This document shows positions 1-11,723 of a DNA stretch of 64,000 nucleotides, in pieces. The stretch is from Boothiomyces macroporosus (taxonomy: Eukaryota; Chytridiomycota; Chytridiomycetes; Rhizophydiales; Terramycetaceae). A program made the position numbers and the translations under genes. The notes under the pieces were generated by a model, which searched no databases, had not been told where the DNA came from, and saw only the letters and a program-made list of their open reading frames with translations. How positions within the stretch are numbered: position 1 is the stretch's first letter; each line of letters starts with the position of its first letter. The stretch is from the NCBI GenBank assembly GCA_027604185.1, contig JADGKB010000016.1, positions 62,001 to 126,000 on the forward strand, written 5' to 3'.

Positions 1-3000
1 TGAGAGGTAGCTTTGATAAAAGTCTGGAGCTCCATGCTTCGAGGACGAGGTGATTTCAAAAAATTTGAAACATCAGCCTCTATTATCGCACGCAAAACAT
101 CTTCGCTTTCCAAGCAGTGTCTTAGAATCATAACCACAAGAGATTGATGTGCCGGAAAGCTAGCAAACTTTTCATTCTTCAGGAGAGCAGAAATGCCATT
201 TGACTGAACAAAAAGTTGGGAAAATTCAGTATTCCTAGTTAATCGAACCAATAACCGCAATACGGAATGAAGCAAATCGGAGTCAGTTGATTCGAAATTA
301 ATGATTCTGATTAGTTGTATTAATAGCGTTTCTCGTTCTGCCCTTGTAAATTCACGCACAGAATTCCCTGAATTACTTTCCGAACTATCTGCAGGTTCAT
401 CCACAAGCGAAATCACAGACTCTAAGAATAGCAGAAAGGGTGTATACCAATCTCTTTGATGCTGGCAATTTTCAATGAGAGTAAAGTATTCTGACACCTT
501 CAAATCGATCGAGTATATAATATCTTTTTGGAAAGAATTTTCAGAAGACAGCAATGTAACCAACCTAAAATATGTTGAGAGATTGGCGTTCAAATCTGCA
601 TCGTCCTGTTTCTGAACCAATTTAGCCTTTACTTCAGAGATCTTCTTTCCTACGCTATCGGCAATCTTTTTCATATTATCTTTCGCAATTAGACACAACA
701 AGTCCTTTATAATATAAATGTGAATACTGTCAATGTGTATCAATATTTCTATACATCGAAGTTGAATTTTTGCTTTAGCTTCATCTCTCAGCTTATTCAG
801 GGCCTCTTTTTCAGCGTTTGAGTCTGATTCAGATTCCTCATTGTCCCTATCTATTGTGTCATCCAGCATCAACTCTTCAGATGGAATTTCTGAAGTAGCG
901 TTTTGAGGGTTATCAGCGATTGCATGGTTTGTCAAATCAGGATCTATTGAAATCGCTGGCTGAATATTGATCGCTGATTGTTGGTTTTGCTGAACAGGTT
1001 GAATAGGAGGTACATTATCAGGTGTGGCTGTTGAATTTTCGGGATTAGGTGGTGCTGGGTTAGTGGCAGGATTAGTATTTGGTGTCGTCTGTGCGATTGC
1101 CACTACTTCAGGATGGTTTATCAAGTAATCAGCAGCTCGAGCGACATTGTTGCCACATCTTCTGAGTGCTACTTCGGCAGCACCACGAGGAAAGCCCATA
1201 TCGACGAGAAGAGCAATTTTACTTTCGTCGGGAACAATCGCAGCGGGGTTAATGTGTCTTACGAGCAGGGTTTCTCCTAAAAACGGAATGCGAGCGCTCG
1301 TTGAAAATATGGTGGCTGCTTCACTCGGAACTTCGCCTTCTGCAGCCATAATCTGCGTCACAATTTGAATAACCAATTGAATACAACTGTTCGGCAACTT
1401 TACAAAGTCCTCTTTTTCCCAAATATCTAAAATTTCGGTCAAAACTTTTCCACGAATATGAACCAAGAAGGAATGAGGGTTGAAATATTCGCTGGATTTT
1501 TTTTCCTTCGTACGTCCTGCCATAATACTTGTATGTGAGGAATCATGAAGCATTTTGTGGTTAGTAGCCGTGTTTAAAATGGAAAGGATTGCTTCCACTG
1601 GCTTGGGCAGCTTTGTTGGATCGCCTGAAAAACTTAAATATTTTCGGAGTATGGAAAATAATGACTCTATTCCACCCATCTTTTCAAAAGATACGAGCTG
1701 AGCGGTATTCAGGAATGGAGTAGTTTTTTCATCGCAAAGCAACCCTTTAGTTTCTGCTAAAATAGTATTGTAATACGTAATTTCTTTTCCCTCTGACTCC
1801 AAATTTGGATTTTCAAGATTTTTCAAGAGGAGTTTGGATATGTCATCCACTATATCTTGAATGTGTTTCCGGTTTTCAGCATCTGAAACTTTTCTGGTAC
1901 AGATGATCTTTAGAATTCCTTTAAACACTCCCAGAATATCTTTCGGGATCTCTAGCAGCAAATGTAGGAAATATTCAGCGTTTCTAGAAGACAGCTTTTC
2001 TTCAAATGACAATTTGTTAAACACATCCAACATATTATCAGGGTCGGCTATCCAATGTTCAGGTATTTTTTCTCTAAAGTAAAAGCTTTCCAAGCTGCAA
2101 GATCTACATTAAAATTCACTCACCTTCCTAATTTTCCAAACATTTCAATGAGCTTAGAGCCCATCGGAGAGGTGAATGTAGCAATTATTGAATTAATTGC
2201 CTTGCTATGTGAAAGAGCATGGGAACAAAATAAATCTGTAAGCAGCCTGATATAGCACTTTAGCCCTACCAAATTGTGAAAAAGTTGCGATCCTTCAGAA
2301 ATTTTTTCAGGTTCTAGCAATTACATATTAAACTTACCAAGTGCATCTATATACGGAAATACATAGGACGAATCGCTGGTGTGGTTTAGGAATACAGAAA
2401 TATTACCAAAAAGCCTGTGAACTTCTTCCGCTACTAGATTGGAAGTCTCTTGCAAATTGACCTCCAAGATAACCCGTACAATATAAGAGAGAGGCGCTGA
2501 GGATGGTGATGTCCCAAAGTCATGTGGTATCGCTTTAAGTGTAAAGAACCTGATGAGAAGCTGCAATCCGTTAAATTTAAGAAAATCTTTGCAATGAGAA
2601 ACATTTTGGAATAAGCCTTCAAGGAACTATTGTAAATAATACAGTTACCCTGCAAGATACATCAATCAGCTGGGACATTCTACTTTCACCTTTTTCATGC
2701 TTAATATCCATACCATTTGGACAAAGTTGAGACAATTCAGTCCCTTCGTTAATGTCAACTGAGATGGTCTCTCCAATGTTAATAACCTTTTCCAACATTT
2801 CGATGATTGCAGACATTACCATATCTTTGGTAGTTGGATGGTGCCGTATAAACTCGTCTATTGAGTTGCCAACAAGATGTGGAACATCGTTATCTAAAAG
2901 AGTTTTTAAGTGATCTTCCTTTGTCAAAACAGAGAGGAAATTGCTCATTGGGTTGGCGGAGGTAAATGCCTGCAAGCCAGGAGCATTCAAGCAAATTGCA

Positions 3001-4913
3001 CCAAATGCATTTGGAAAAGCCGAGATGACCTGTGATTAAATAATATTTACCTCTGCTGAAACAGGTAACTCCTGATTGGCAGCATTTAAAAATGCAGAGA
3101 TAACTTGGTTTTCCTGAAGAATGGAAAGGGAAGTAGGCTCATTGTGAATAAAAGTCGACATAATGTTGACAGCTAGCATGTTAAATATTTGCATTACCTA
3201 GTCCGAAAACACCAATACTTCCAAAAAGTTTTGAATTTTCAAAAATTATCAACAGCGATTTTGGCAAACTACTATCAATCAAATTTCTCATTCCGTCCGC
3301 AGTACCAGAACTTTGCATCATGTGTAGCACTAATTTCATAATTGCACGTAGAAGTGGCATTCTGGCTAGCAACTCGCGGTATTTAACAGACGCACCAGGA
3401 TCTATAGAGCTGTAATTTAATTCAGAATCTGAAAATTTTTCCTTAATTCGTAAGCAAGTATCTATTTCCAACTGAATTCGGGTAACTAGAGCCTGCAAGC
3501 CATTCGCTCCTGTGAAAACGTTCAATGCGGGAGGGAATCCGTAAAGTATGTTATCCAGCATGTTGCAACACTTTGCTATAATTTTTAAATGAGTTTCCAA
3601 AGTGTTGTTGAATGAAGATATCAGCAAAGGAATAATTCCAGCAGATATAATCATATTTCCTCCAACCTGCGTTCCAAGAATAAATGTAAGAAATGAAAAT
3701 AATCCTTCCACAAATTCAGTTGAACCTTCCACGTTAGCTTTAGATATACCCAAAGTATTACTTTCAATGGCATTATTGAGTTCCACCATCAAAAAACCGT
3801 GATTTGCAGAGGCATTCATCACTGACAATACTTCATTCAATTTACCACGATAGTGAGCTAAATTGTCCAAGAGTGTTAAGCAACAAAATCTAGCATCTTG
3901 TCCTAGATTGGTATTATTAGCAAGATTTTGCGCTACTTGAGATATCAAGTCGCTTTCAAACAAGAAAATCTTGTTGGTAGCAACCTCTTCAGAGTACAAA
4001 TTCGATAGTACAGCCAAAGACAACATTCGAATGCAATACAGCTTTATCCTTTTTTCTGGATCTGATAAAAATGAACACAGTCGAATTTTCCATAGCAGTT
4101 CAAATGCTCTGTCATCTTCAATCTGATAATCGGCTTTTACTTTTTGAAACTGCTCAAACATTATTTCAGTTTTTGGTTCAGTGGGTTGCAACGGTACTGT
4201 AACTAATGAATCTTGCTTCAAATGTGATTTTGAGTCATCAAAGGGGTCTTGTTCCATTTCAATTTTATCTTCGTCTTTGGGAATTTCTAAATCTGTTGCA
4301 GTTCGATAGTATTGATAGTTTATCATTTCTACTTGAATAGAATTACTAGACAATATTTCATTCACGTCAAGCCCCACGTTCCAACGACCCGCTAATACCT
4401 GATATTTAGATTGACCATTCGTAAAATTCGTTCTGAGCGATCTTTGGGAAGGGATGCGTTGGGCAGGTTTGACTAAAAACCTCAGCAGTTCATACACCAC
4501 TTCATATTCAACTAGGCACAGCAAATTATGCAAATGCTACCATTAAATAACTATTACTTCGTAGCTATTATACAGATTTCTGTTAGTGGCATTGTCCCAA
4601 AGGGTTTTTGTAAGATTCAAAACCGAAAGAAGCAAATCCCTGTCGTTTTCTTCCAGCGGCATCTTTTGATGAGGTAGCTCGTATTTAGTGACTATTCGTT
4701 CAAGAATAGAATCAACACGATTGAGAACTGAAATCCAGTGAAACAGGTCGGTTTTTGGCCAAACCCAATTTCCGAGATTTTGAATTACTTGGATTAGCTG
4801 TTGTTCGTCCACGGTTTGCAATTGCAGTATGATCTGCTCCAGAGTTTTTGGCTGCGGTTAATTTTTCATCTTACCGGTGGAGCTGACCTTTTCAATGTTT
4901 TTGTGATTTGCAT
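1..4913 (-). CDS. TOM1: HUWE1/TOM1-type HECT E3 ubiquitin ligase, N-terminal part (cut by window start)
   Basis: N-terminal ~1,580 residues of a giant ubiquitin ligase; the catalytic HECT domain would lie beyond position 1. Seen: the N-terminus opens MQITKTLKRSAPP (ATG at 4913), then a DUF908-like region and a DUF913-like region containing MPLLRAIMKLVLHMMQSSGT and a NIMSTFIHNEPTSL segment. A UBA domain with an MGFP loop lies at about 1110-1250, followed by a Pro/Asn/Gln-rich and then acidic linker. Seven introns restore the frame: 4852-4874, 4537-4557, 3173-3197, 3030-3050, 2627-2648, 2314-2337 and 2104-2123 (20-25 nt). Known for the family: polyubiquitinates unassembled ribosomal proteins, histones and other nuclear clients. 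The start codon is 29 bp from that of the divergent TCF25 gene. Identity is firm; only the C-terminus is unseen. Confidence 0.92.
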
Positions 4914-4942
4914 TTGTGATCAAAAAACTTGCAAAAAATTTC
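4914..4942. promoter_or_regulatory. 29-bp shared 5' region between divergent start codons
   Basis: Only 29 AT-rich bases separate the ATG of the TOM1-like gene (4913, -) from the ATG of TCF25 (4943, +). Both starts are supported by family-like N-termini and by in-frame splicing. Promoter elements must lie inside these bases or overlap coding sequence. No TATA box is visible. Confidence 0.6.
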
Positions 4943-6653
4943 ATGAGGTCTTTCAGGAAGCTGAACAAGAATGAACTCCAACAGGAAGAGAGTGAAGAGG
5001 AAATCGTGTATACAGAAAAGAAAATAAATTTATTTGAGTTGGTGATTAGATACTAATTGAAGCTTGACGACGACACTGTGCACAATGAAGAGCCAAATGA
5101 AATCCCTCAAGCAGAGGAATCCAATCCCGCCCCTAGAAAATCAAGAAAGAAAAAAAAGTCAAAGAAACCCTCAACTCCTGTTGAGGAAGATATCGATTCG
5201 ATAATTAATGAAATCAACGAAAAATATGGAAAGGTAGAGTCAGTTCAGCAGCAGAAAGATTTTGCAAACATCTGGAAATTGGACATCAGGAATTTGGATT
5301 TCAACTCGGAAATGAAAAGAAAGTTTGGAAGTGCTGTTGAAGCAAAGAAAACGGGAAGGAAAAAGTATATCGTGGCTCCAAAATTAAGCTGGCCAAAGGA
5401 TACTTCTCTAGTTAACATGGAATTGATAGGTACGTTTATTACTCATCAGAACGCGATCCATTGACGGATGTTAAACAGTTTACCTTGATACATTCCAGGG
5501 ATTATCAATCCTTGCAATTTCAGTTCTACAACGCTATTGAAACTCATGATCCTAATGCGATATTTTACATCTTGGAACAGTATCCATACCACTTCTCTGC
5601 TTTGTTACAGATGAGCGAAGTTTGCAAACAAAATGGGGATATAGATACTGCTTTTGAATATGTTGAAAAATGTGTCTATGCCTTTGAAAAATCCCTTGGC
5701 AGCTCGTTTAAATTGGATGGAAAAGCTAGATTAAATTATGACAGAGTTGAAAATCGTCCAGTTTACTTTGCACTATTCAAATATATACAATTTTTGTCCC
5801 GAAAAGGTACAATTATGTAACAGTAGGGTGTTGGAAGACTGCATTCGAAATACTGAAATTTCTCTTTAGTTTGGAACCTGCAAGTGATCCTGTCTGCTGT
5901 TCACTTCTGTTTGACTTCTTTGCAATCAAAAGTGAAAACTTCCAATACTATATTGACTATTTTGAACAGCTTAAAGATGAGTTTGATCTGGAATATTTAC
6001 CAAATAGCTGTTTTGGTGTAGCAGTCTGTGAATGGGAAACTAGTAAAGTAATACAAGTATAATTCATCTAGGATAAAGAAAAAAGTACGCAACTATTGAA
6101 ATTGGCCATTACGAAATTTCCATCTGTGGTGAGGGCAATCTATGAAAAATTAGAGATCTATGATCCAATAATGCAAGACGATTTCTTTGGGGAAGTTTCT
6201 AATCCATATTTACGATTCCTGATTACTTTACATGTAGAAAATATGTACTTTACTTGGAAAGTTCCTGAACTTCAGAATTGGTTAAAAACCACCGCCCAAA
6301 AAGTATTTGAGGTAACCGTAACTAAATTTTAGGATTATAAAAACTCCCGATTGAGCTGCACTGATGAGCTATCTTCATTGAAAGATTACTATGATAGTAG
6401 AAATGCTCTACCCTTAAACTGTCAAAGAATAGTCATTCTATCGGACGCATTAAACCTTATTCCATTCATACCAAAAGGAGCAATGGATAATTTACTAGCG
6501 TTTGACCCATTCCCACCAGAGTCCGCTATCAATGGACCATATGAATCAATTTACTTATCAAACGCAAAATCAAATTCTTCAGCATCTATTATCGAACAGT
6601 TAGGTGGATGGTTTGGTAGAATCGGAAACTCATTATTTGGTCAAGATGAGTGA
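4943..6653 (+). CDS. TCF25: TCF25/RQC1-like ribosome quality control protein
   Basis: 534-residue protein of the TCF25 (yeast Rqc1) family, which works with the Listerin ligase in the ribosome quality-control complex that clears stalled nascent chains. Seen: N-terminus MRSFRKLNKNELQQEE followed by an acidic/lysine-rich low-complexity stretch (residues ~45-75). The conserved helical core follows, with HSRDYQSLQFQFYNAIETHD, LEQYPYHFSALLQMSEVCK and GCWKTAFEILKFLFSLEP. Five introns: 5042-5062, 5430-5449, one after 5809 (20 nt), one near 6038-6061 (24 nt, or 15 nt if a nearer donor is used; both keep frame) and one near 6312 (21 nt, with a TAACTAA branch-like motif). The TGA stop abuts AATAAA at 6653-6658. 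Divergent from TOM1, convergent with the acyl-CoA synthetase. Confidence 0.9.
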
Positions 6654-6688
6654 ATAAAGTGTTCCTAATTGTAGACATAAGCTTTATT
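6653..6688. terminator. Convergent poly(A) signals of TCF25 and acyl-CoA synthetase
   Basis: AATAAA at 6653-6658 on + begins in the TGA stop of TCF25. On the minus strand AATAAA at 6683-6688 contains the TAA stop of the synthetase. The two 3' ends are about 30 bp apart. Confidence 0.6.
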
Positions 6689-8855
6689 CCTTGATTTGCT
6701 TGTACATATTGTCAATTTCGCTTTGGTACTTAATTTTTGCTTCGTGCCTTTTCAATTTAAAGGTTGGGGTTAAGAGACCGTTTTCGACCGTGAATGGATT
6801 TTCTTCAAAGTGAATAGCTTTTACATTTTCAAATCCTTTCAATCCTCCTTCTTTACCAACTTGTCCCAAAAGCTTCACAAATAAATCTTTGGTCTTGGAA
6901 TTGCCAAGAATTTCAGAAGTAGTACCAGTTAAACCTTGCCCATTGGCCCATTTGGTAAATTGAGGGACATCAGGAACTAATGTTAGGGATATTTGTCACC
7001 AATGATTGCAACTAATGATGATTTTAGTGAATCACCATATACAAATGCTTGGGCAATAGTCTCATGCTTTTGATACAAAATTTCAATCCTACAGGTTAAT
7101 GTGATTTTTACTTTTCTGGAGCAATATATTCCCCTTGTGCGAGTTTGAAAATGTTTTTGACTCGATCGATAATGTGCAATCTACCTCTTTCGTCCCAATA
7201 GCCAATATCACCAGTGTAACACCATCCATCTTTGGAAAGAGTTTCAGCTAATTTAAACTCCGTTTACCTGTTTTCGATGGCTCTTTATAATAGCCTTTGA
7301 AGACGTTATTTCCTTTGACACAAATTTCACCTCTTGGGTACGGTTTGTCTTTTGAAGAGTAATTCATACTTGGGACATCTCTAAGTTTCACCATACATTG
7401 CGGCATTGGAATTCCAATATGGCCAGATGAAATATCTTTCATGATTGTCTACGGTTAATCAAATTAAACATACGGTACATGTTCCTGCTGTGGTTTCAGT
7501 TTGACCATAGCCTTCAATGAGTTGAATTGAAAAACAAATTTTCAAAAAGTCAGTGACTTCAGCAGAAATTGGCGCTGCACCTGTAATCATACATCGTACT
7601 CGCCCACCTAGTTTTTCTCTTACTTTTCCAAATACTACATAATCCCACACAGAATGTCCAACATACCCTGACTGCAACCAGTATTTTTTTGCTTCGTATG
7701 CGTAGTTAAATACTGAAGCTGATAATCCTCCGGCTTCCTTAACACCAGCCATAACTTTATCGTAGATTCGATTGAACAACCGAGGAACAGACACAAAAAT
7801 AGTTGGTTTTAATTCAGCAACATCTTCGAGGAGCTTCAGTGTATCTCCTTGATAAAAACCAACGCTTGCACCTACATATATGATGTATGCTTGCACTACT
7901 CGCTCAAATATGTGGGCCAAAGGCAGATAAGAAATGTGCACATCTGAGGAATTGAAGTTATACAGTTCTTGATTTTTTGCCATATGAAGGGCACCAGTGA
8001 CAAATGACAGGAGATTCCCGTGTGAAATTACCACACCCTTTGGCAAACCAGTTGTACCAGAGGTAAAACAAATTGTAGCAATTGTATCAGCATTCGTAAC
8101 AACTCTGTCTTTCACATTTCTTGAACCTTCGGTTTCAAGCTCTTCCAGTTTCACAATTTCTACTCCCCCTTTTTTGAATTTCTTGATTTTGTCGGTAATC
8201 TTATTATCCATAAGCACAATTGTTTTTAAAGTTGGCAATTTGTCAATCATTTGCAAGAGAAATTCGGCCTTATCAGAAGTTGCCGCAACAATTGGAATTT
8301 CACATAGACCAATAATGTGGTTGACTGCTTCGTCACCAAGAGTGTCATATAATGGAACATTGATGTAGCTATACATATAGCAGGCTTGCTCAATTAAAAT
8401 CCATTCAATTCGATTGATGCTGAAGATCCCAATTTTGGCATCCTTCTTAAATCCACGATTAACAAGCGCAGAACTATTTTTAGAGTTGTTTACCCCAAGT
8501 TTCTCACTCTTGCATATACTTGATTGTAGGTTTGCCATTCGTATGGGCCAAATCCGTTTTCTTGGGGAATGCGCGCTCCAAGATAGTTTCTTTCCGCTGC
8601 TTATTAAAATTAAATACCGGATATTTGCACACCACGAAGAAAGTTGTCATGCAGATTAGAGATTCCTGGTGGTAGATTGATATCCTCAAGGTTTTTTCCA
8701 TAACAGGAGATTGAGCGTCTTGGCTATATTTAATTTTCAATAACCTTTCCTTCACCTTCAATATCATCTTCATCTACTTCATAAGTGTACTGGTAATTTG
8801 CTTGTGCAGTCAAAGGAGCTTCTGCCACTGATTTTCTGGATCTATTGCCACTCAT
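6684..8855 (-). CDS. Long-chain acyl-CoA synthetase (AMP-forming)
   Basis: 672-residue ACSL/FAA-type enzyme: activates long-chain fatty acids with ATP and CoA for lipid synthesis or beta-oxidation. Seen: AMP-binding P-loop motif [12 protein letters not shown], then [36 protein letters not shown], the hinge/linker-type segment [18 protein letters not shown], and C-terminal [17 protein letters not shown] typical of ACSL. Eight exons with seven introns of 20-25 nt; splicing rebuilds SLVAIIVPDVPQF and [14 protein letters not shown], as expected for the family. The ATG at 8855 gives a polar N-terminus ([14 protein letters not shown]) without a clear transmembrane anchor. The TAA stop sits inside an AATAAA signal. 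It could serve the peroxisomal oxidase at 39.9 kb, but that link is inference. Confidence 0.93.
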
Positions 8856-9174
8856 CGAGGGAGAAAATCAACAAAAAAGAAACAAAGGGAATGCAAAGAA
8901 CAATGGCATTTAGAACAATAAGAATATATTAGCTGTTTGATCTGCCTGAATATCAAAGTACCTACATATGCTCTACATCCAATTTGAATATTGAGAAATT
9001 CCACTAAAAATGGTTTTATAATATTTATCGCGCGGAGTGTATAATAGTTCTTGCATATGCGAATCCAAAAAATTAGCTGATTAGGCACTCACTTCTGCCA
9101 ATTTATAATATGAAATTTCACGAATATTAGCTTTCGCAGTTCAGACTAAAATCACTTAAAAATATGTATGAAAA

Positions 9175-9197
9175 TTTACACACCTAGAGTGTGTAAA
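9175..9197. repeat. Perfect 9-bp inverted repeat with 5-nt loop
   Basis: TTTACACAC at 9175-9183 and GTGTGTAAA at 9189-9197 flank a CTAGA loop. Function unknown: protein-binding palindrome, hairpin or mobile-element end are possible. Confidence 0.6.
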
Positions 9198-9239
9198 GTG
9201 AAAGTTAGTCATTTTTGTGTCAACAGATGGTTTATATAA

Positions 9240-9449
9240 ATGAATACTAAATTGGAAACTATATTTTGCCGGAAATATAATCACTTGTTATCTGAATATC
9301 TCAACGAACTTCTCAATTTATATATTCATTCGAAAAGATTTATTGTGGAAAATGGAGATGGCTTACGAGATTATTTAATTCAAAGACCGTGGTTCCAAGG
9401 TCAGTCAAATGATTCTTTGTATATGTACTACACGAATTACTTCCACTAG
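9240..9449 (+). CDS. Hypothetical 69-residue open frame
   Basis: Opens with ATG and encodes MNTKLETIFCRKYNHLL and, later, LRDYLIQRPWFQG; no family recognised. The composition looks protein-like (aromatic and charged residues spaced, no low complexity), but there is no clear promoter: the TTTATATAA stretch touches the ATG. It lies just before a decayed retroelement and may be part of old mobile DNA. Confidence 0.2.
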   Translation: MNTKLETIFCRKYNHLLSEYLNELLNLYIHSKRFIVENGDGLRDYLIQRPWFQGQSNDSLYMYYTNYFH

Positions 9450-9841
9450 CTTAAAGTATTTTATTGAGCATACAGGTATTTATTGACATATATGTGATGG
9501 TTAAATTTACATCAGGCTAGGTGTACATGCTTGGAAAGTGATAATACAGTGATATTTCAACTGTGATAATTATTGTTGGTCACTGTTATGGCAATAACTG
9601 ATCATTTGGAATCCAACTCTGAATTTCTTTCATAACTCAAGAATGTGGACTGAAGTAACTGCACCAGTTTAATACTATATGCTAATATGTGTATATGATT
9701 TACCTGTAATTTTCATCTAGCAATATTGTATCATTGTGGTATTAAATCTTTGAGGTTAGACATATACTGCTCGACTTTAAGGTATTTGACTAGTAATTTC
9801 TAAATCCGCGTAACAGATTATACCGATATCTAATTGAAATA

Positions 9842-9923
9842 TGTTGTTCTAACAAGTCATATCAGCCACACATGATTGTCGTGTTTGATCATCTCCTAAT
9901 AAATTTTAATCTTCAAATTTAAC
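9842..9923 (+). repeat. Left LTR-like direct repeat
   Basis: 82 bp, near-identical to 10701-10781 and ending 10 bp before the ATG of the Gag-like frame. Confidence 0.6.
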
Positions 9924-9932
9924 TATCCTAAT

Positions 9933-10823
9933 ATGAGTTTACAGAGGCGAGAAGAAGAATTCGGATCCACCGATTTTTATTCAGCCAAAAGGGATCTCAA
10001 GGCTGTAAAAATGGATGGTATTGACCTCACTTCCTTTTGGAAAGAATACAACACGAAGTATGCGCATCTTTTGGCTTGTGGTGGAATGATGTCCTATGCT
10101 GACCAACTTGAAACAGTATTGGAAAATGTCCATCAGCGCTTTTACCGGGATGTTATCATTTCTACGCGCAAGTCAATCGGCAATCTCCAGTCTGAAAAGA
10201 TCAACAGATCTCACTTCACAACCTTAAGGTCAAATTTGCTGGAACATTACAATGTCACTCCAATTGTAGAACGTCAAGAATTTCAACGGAAGGCGCTGGC
10301 ACATTCAGCCAATGGAAACAATTCTCCTAAAATGATGTGCGACCACTGCAGGAAATACAACCGCTATCGAATTATGCGTACGCATACCACTGACCGTTGT
10401 CGAATTGGTGATCAGTTTACTTGGAATAGAAATTCAAAAGTTGCAGATTTCAATAAAGGAACTGAACAATATTCCAATTTTTCTTCCTCATTTCATGATT
10501 CTGGTTCAACCCCTAAGAGCTTCTTCAAAGATAAGCCCGATCAATGTGTCGATTCTACAGGTTTTGTCTCTACTGCCAACAATGGCAAAGCTCAAATTGT
10601 TGGTACTGGCTCAGTTACATTTGGAAAAATGACCTTGGATGATGTCGCTTATGTGCCTACTTTTGCTAAGAATTTGGTCTCAGGAATACAAATAGTTGAA
10701 TGTTGTCCTAACAAGTCATATCAGCCACACATGATTGACGTGTTTTATTATCTTAATAAAATTTTAATCTTCAAATTTAACTTATCAATGACATATTATT
10801 TTGAGTCAGTGGTAGAGAGTTAG
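9933..10823 (+). pseudogene. Copia Gag and truncated protease-like frame
   Basis: 296-codon open frame. Residues ~1-120 resemble a copia Gag helical region. A zinc-knuckle-like Cys/His cluster follows at ~135-155 (CDHC, then H and C spaced HTTDRC, with an enlarged middle spacing). From ~205 comes a retropepsin-region pattern: the usual D-S-G-A is DSTG, followed by GTGSVTFGKMTLDDVAYVP and TFAKNLVSG, as in copia protease/pre-integrase segments. The frame then runs straight through the right-hand repeat (from 10701), so the last ~40 residues are not native. Gag plus protease without polymerase means it cannot be autonomous. Confidence 0.6.
10701..10787 (+). repeat. Right LTR-like direct repeat
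   Basis: Copy of 9842-9923; begins TGTTGTCC and may end at the CA of 10786-10787. Confidence 0.55.
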
Positions 10824-11092
10824 AAGACCCAAATTGTCCTCATTTCATGGTTCATCATCTTTCGTTCAGCCTCATAAACGATATTCCAATGTTATGGAAT
10901 GCTAGTGATAAATGATGACTCGAATTCATAAAAGTTCAGCTGAACTTATTAGTTCGTGTTATAGGCGAACAATATGATCTGCCTACTTGTTTAAGAATTA
11001 TTACTAGCTCCGATTTATTCAAAATGATTTGTGATTTAATGTTTTTAGAAAGTGGCATCTTCAGCTACAACATTTTTTCCACAAAATATTTC

Positions 11093-11687
11093 ATGACTTG
11101 GATTTTCGGGTATGGGTCGTTGATATGGAAAGCAGATTTTCCATATGAAAGGAAAATTGCGGGATATATCACCGGCTATGTTCGTAGATTTTGGCAAGGG
11201 TCCACAGTATTTGATTATTAATTAGGATCACAGGGGTACAGAAGAATCTCCAGGAAGGGTTGTTACGTTGATCAAATACGAAGAATGGCAGTCAAAGTAC
11301 TCTGAAATTGACGCAACTATAACTGACGACAAAGTATATGGTTGCTTATATAAAATCGCGGATGAAAGCAAGCAGGCAGTGTTTGACCATTTAGATTATA
11401 GAGAAAAGGGAGGGTACGAAATGCAAACAGTTAAGGTGTACACCAATGAAGGTGTGATAGAATCCTATCTTTATATCGCGGATTACCACAATGACAATTA
11501 TCTTGGTCCAAGCGATTTGGATTCGATGGCAAAGCAAATCGGTTTCACAGTTGGTCCCAGCGGAAATAATTCTGATTATTTACTGAATTTGTGTAAAGCC
11601 CTAAGGGAAATTGGAGCCGAAGAAGATTTACACTTGATGGAGTTGGAGAAGCGTGTGGTGCAACTCTTGAATCCGAGCAGCGCATGA
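11093..11687 (+). CDS. ChaC-like gamma-glutamylcyclotransferase (glutathione-degrading)
   Basis: 191-residue ChaC/CHAC2-type enzyme that splits glutathione into 5-oxoproline and Cys-Gly in the cytosol. Seen: the N-terminal substrate-loop signature [12 protein letters not shown] at residues 4-15, then [19 protein letters not shown] formed across a 19-nt intron (about 11203-11221). YGCLYKI, the acidic [11 protein letters not shown] (candidate catalytic Glu in YREKGGY) and [14 protein letters not shown] follow. ATG at 11093 is chosen because homology begins at residue 3; an upstream in-frame ATG at 11024 adds unrelated sequence. Stop followed by AATAAA (11690s). Convergent with the DUF2039 gene, about 36 bp away. 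Confidence 0.93.
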
Positions 11688-11723
11688 CAATAAACAAGGA
11701 ATGTAGTATTAATTTATTAAAAG

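Larger units (their letters stand above)
8856..9841. other. Gene-poor stretch upstream of acyl-CoA synthetase and copia remnant
   Basis: About 1 kb with no recognisable gene, AT-rich and full of stops in most frames. It contains a 9-bp inverted repeat (9175-9197) and one 69-codon open frame (9240-9449). By position it is probably a mix of 5' flank and decayed mobile DNA. Confidence 0.5.
9842..10787 (+). mobile_element. Decayed Ty1/copia-type element bounded by ~80-bp direct repeats
   Basis: Direct repeats at 9842-9923 and 10701-10781 share the start TGTTGT(T/C)CTAACAAG and continue through TCATATCAGCCACACATGATT to TTCAAATTTAAC with a few mismatches. The right copy can be read to a terminal CA at 10787, giving a TG...CA repeat. 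Between them is a Gag plus partial protease-type frame; integrase, reverse transcriptase and RNase H are missing. This looks like an internally deleted copia element or a short non-autonomous derivative. No convincing target-site duplication is seen. Confidence 0.6.

Noticed and set aside
8852..9088. 78-codon minus-strand frame upstream of acyl-CoA synthetase
   Set aside because: It overlaps the synthetase start region, has no homology and looks like AT-rich chance sequence.
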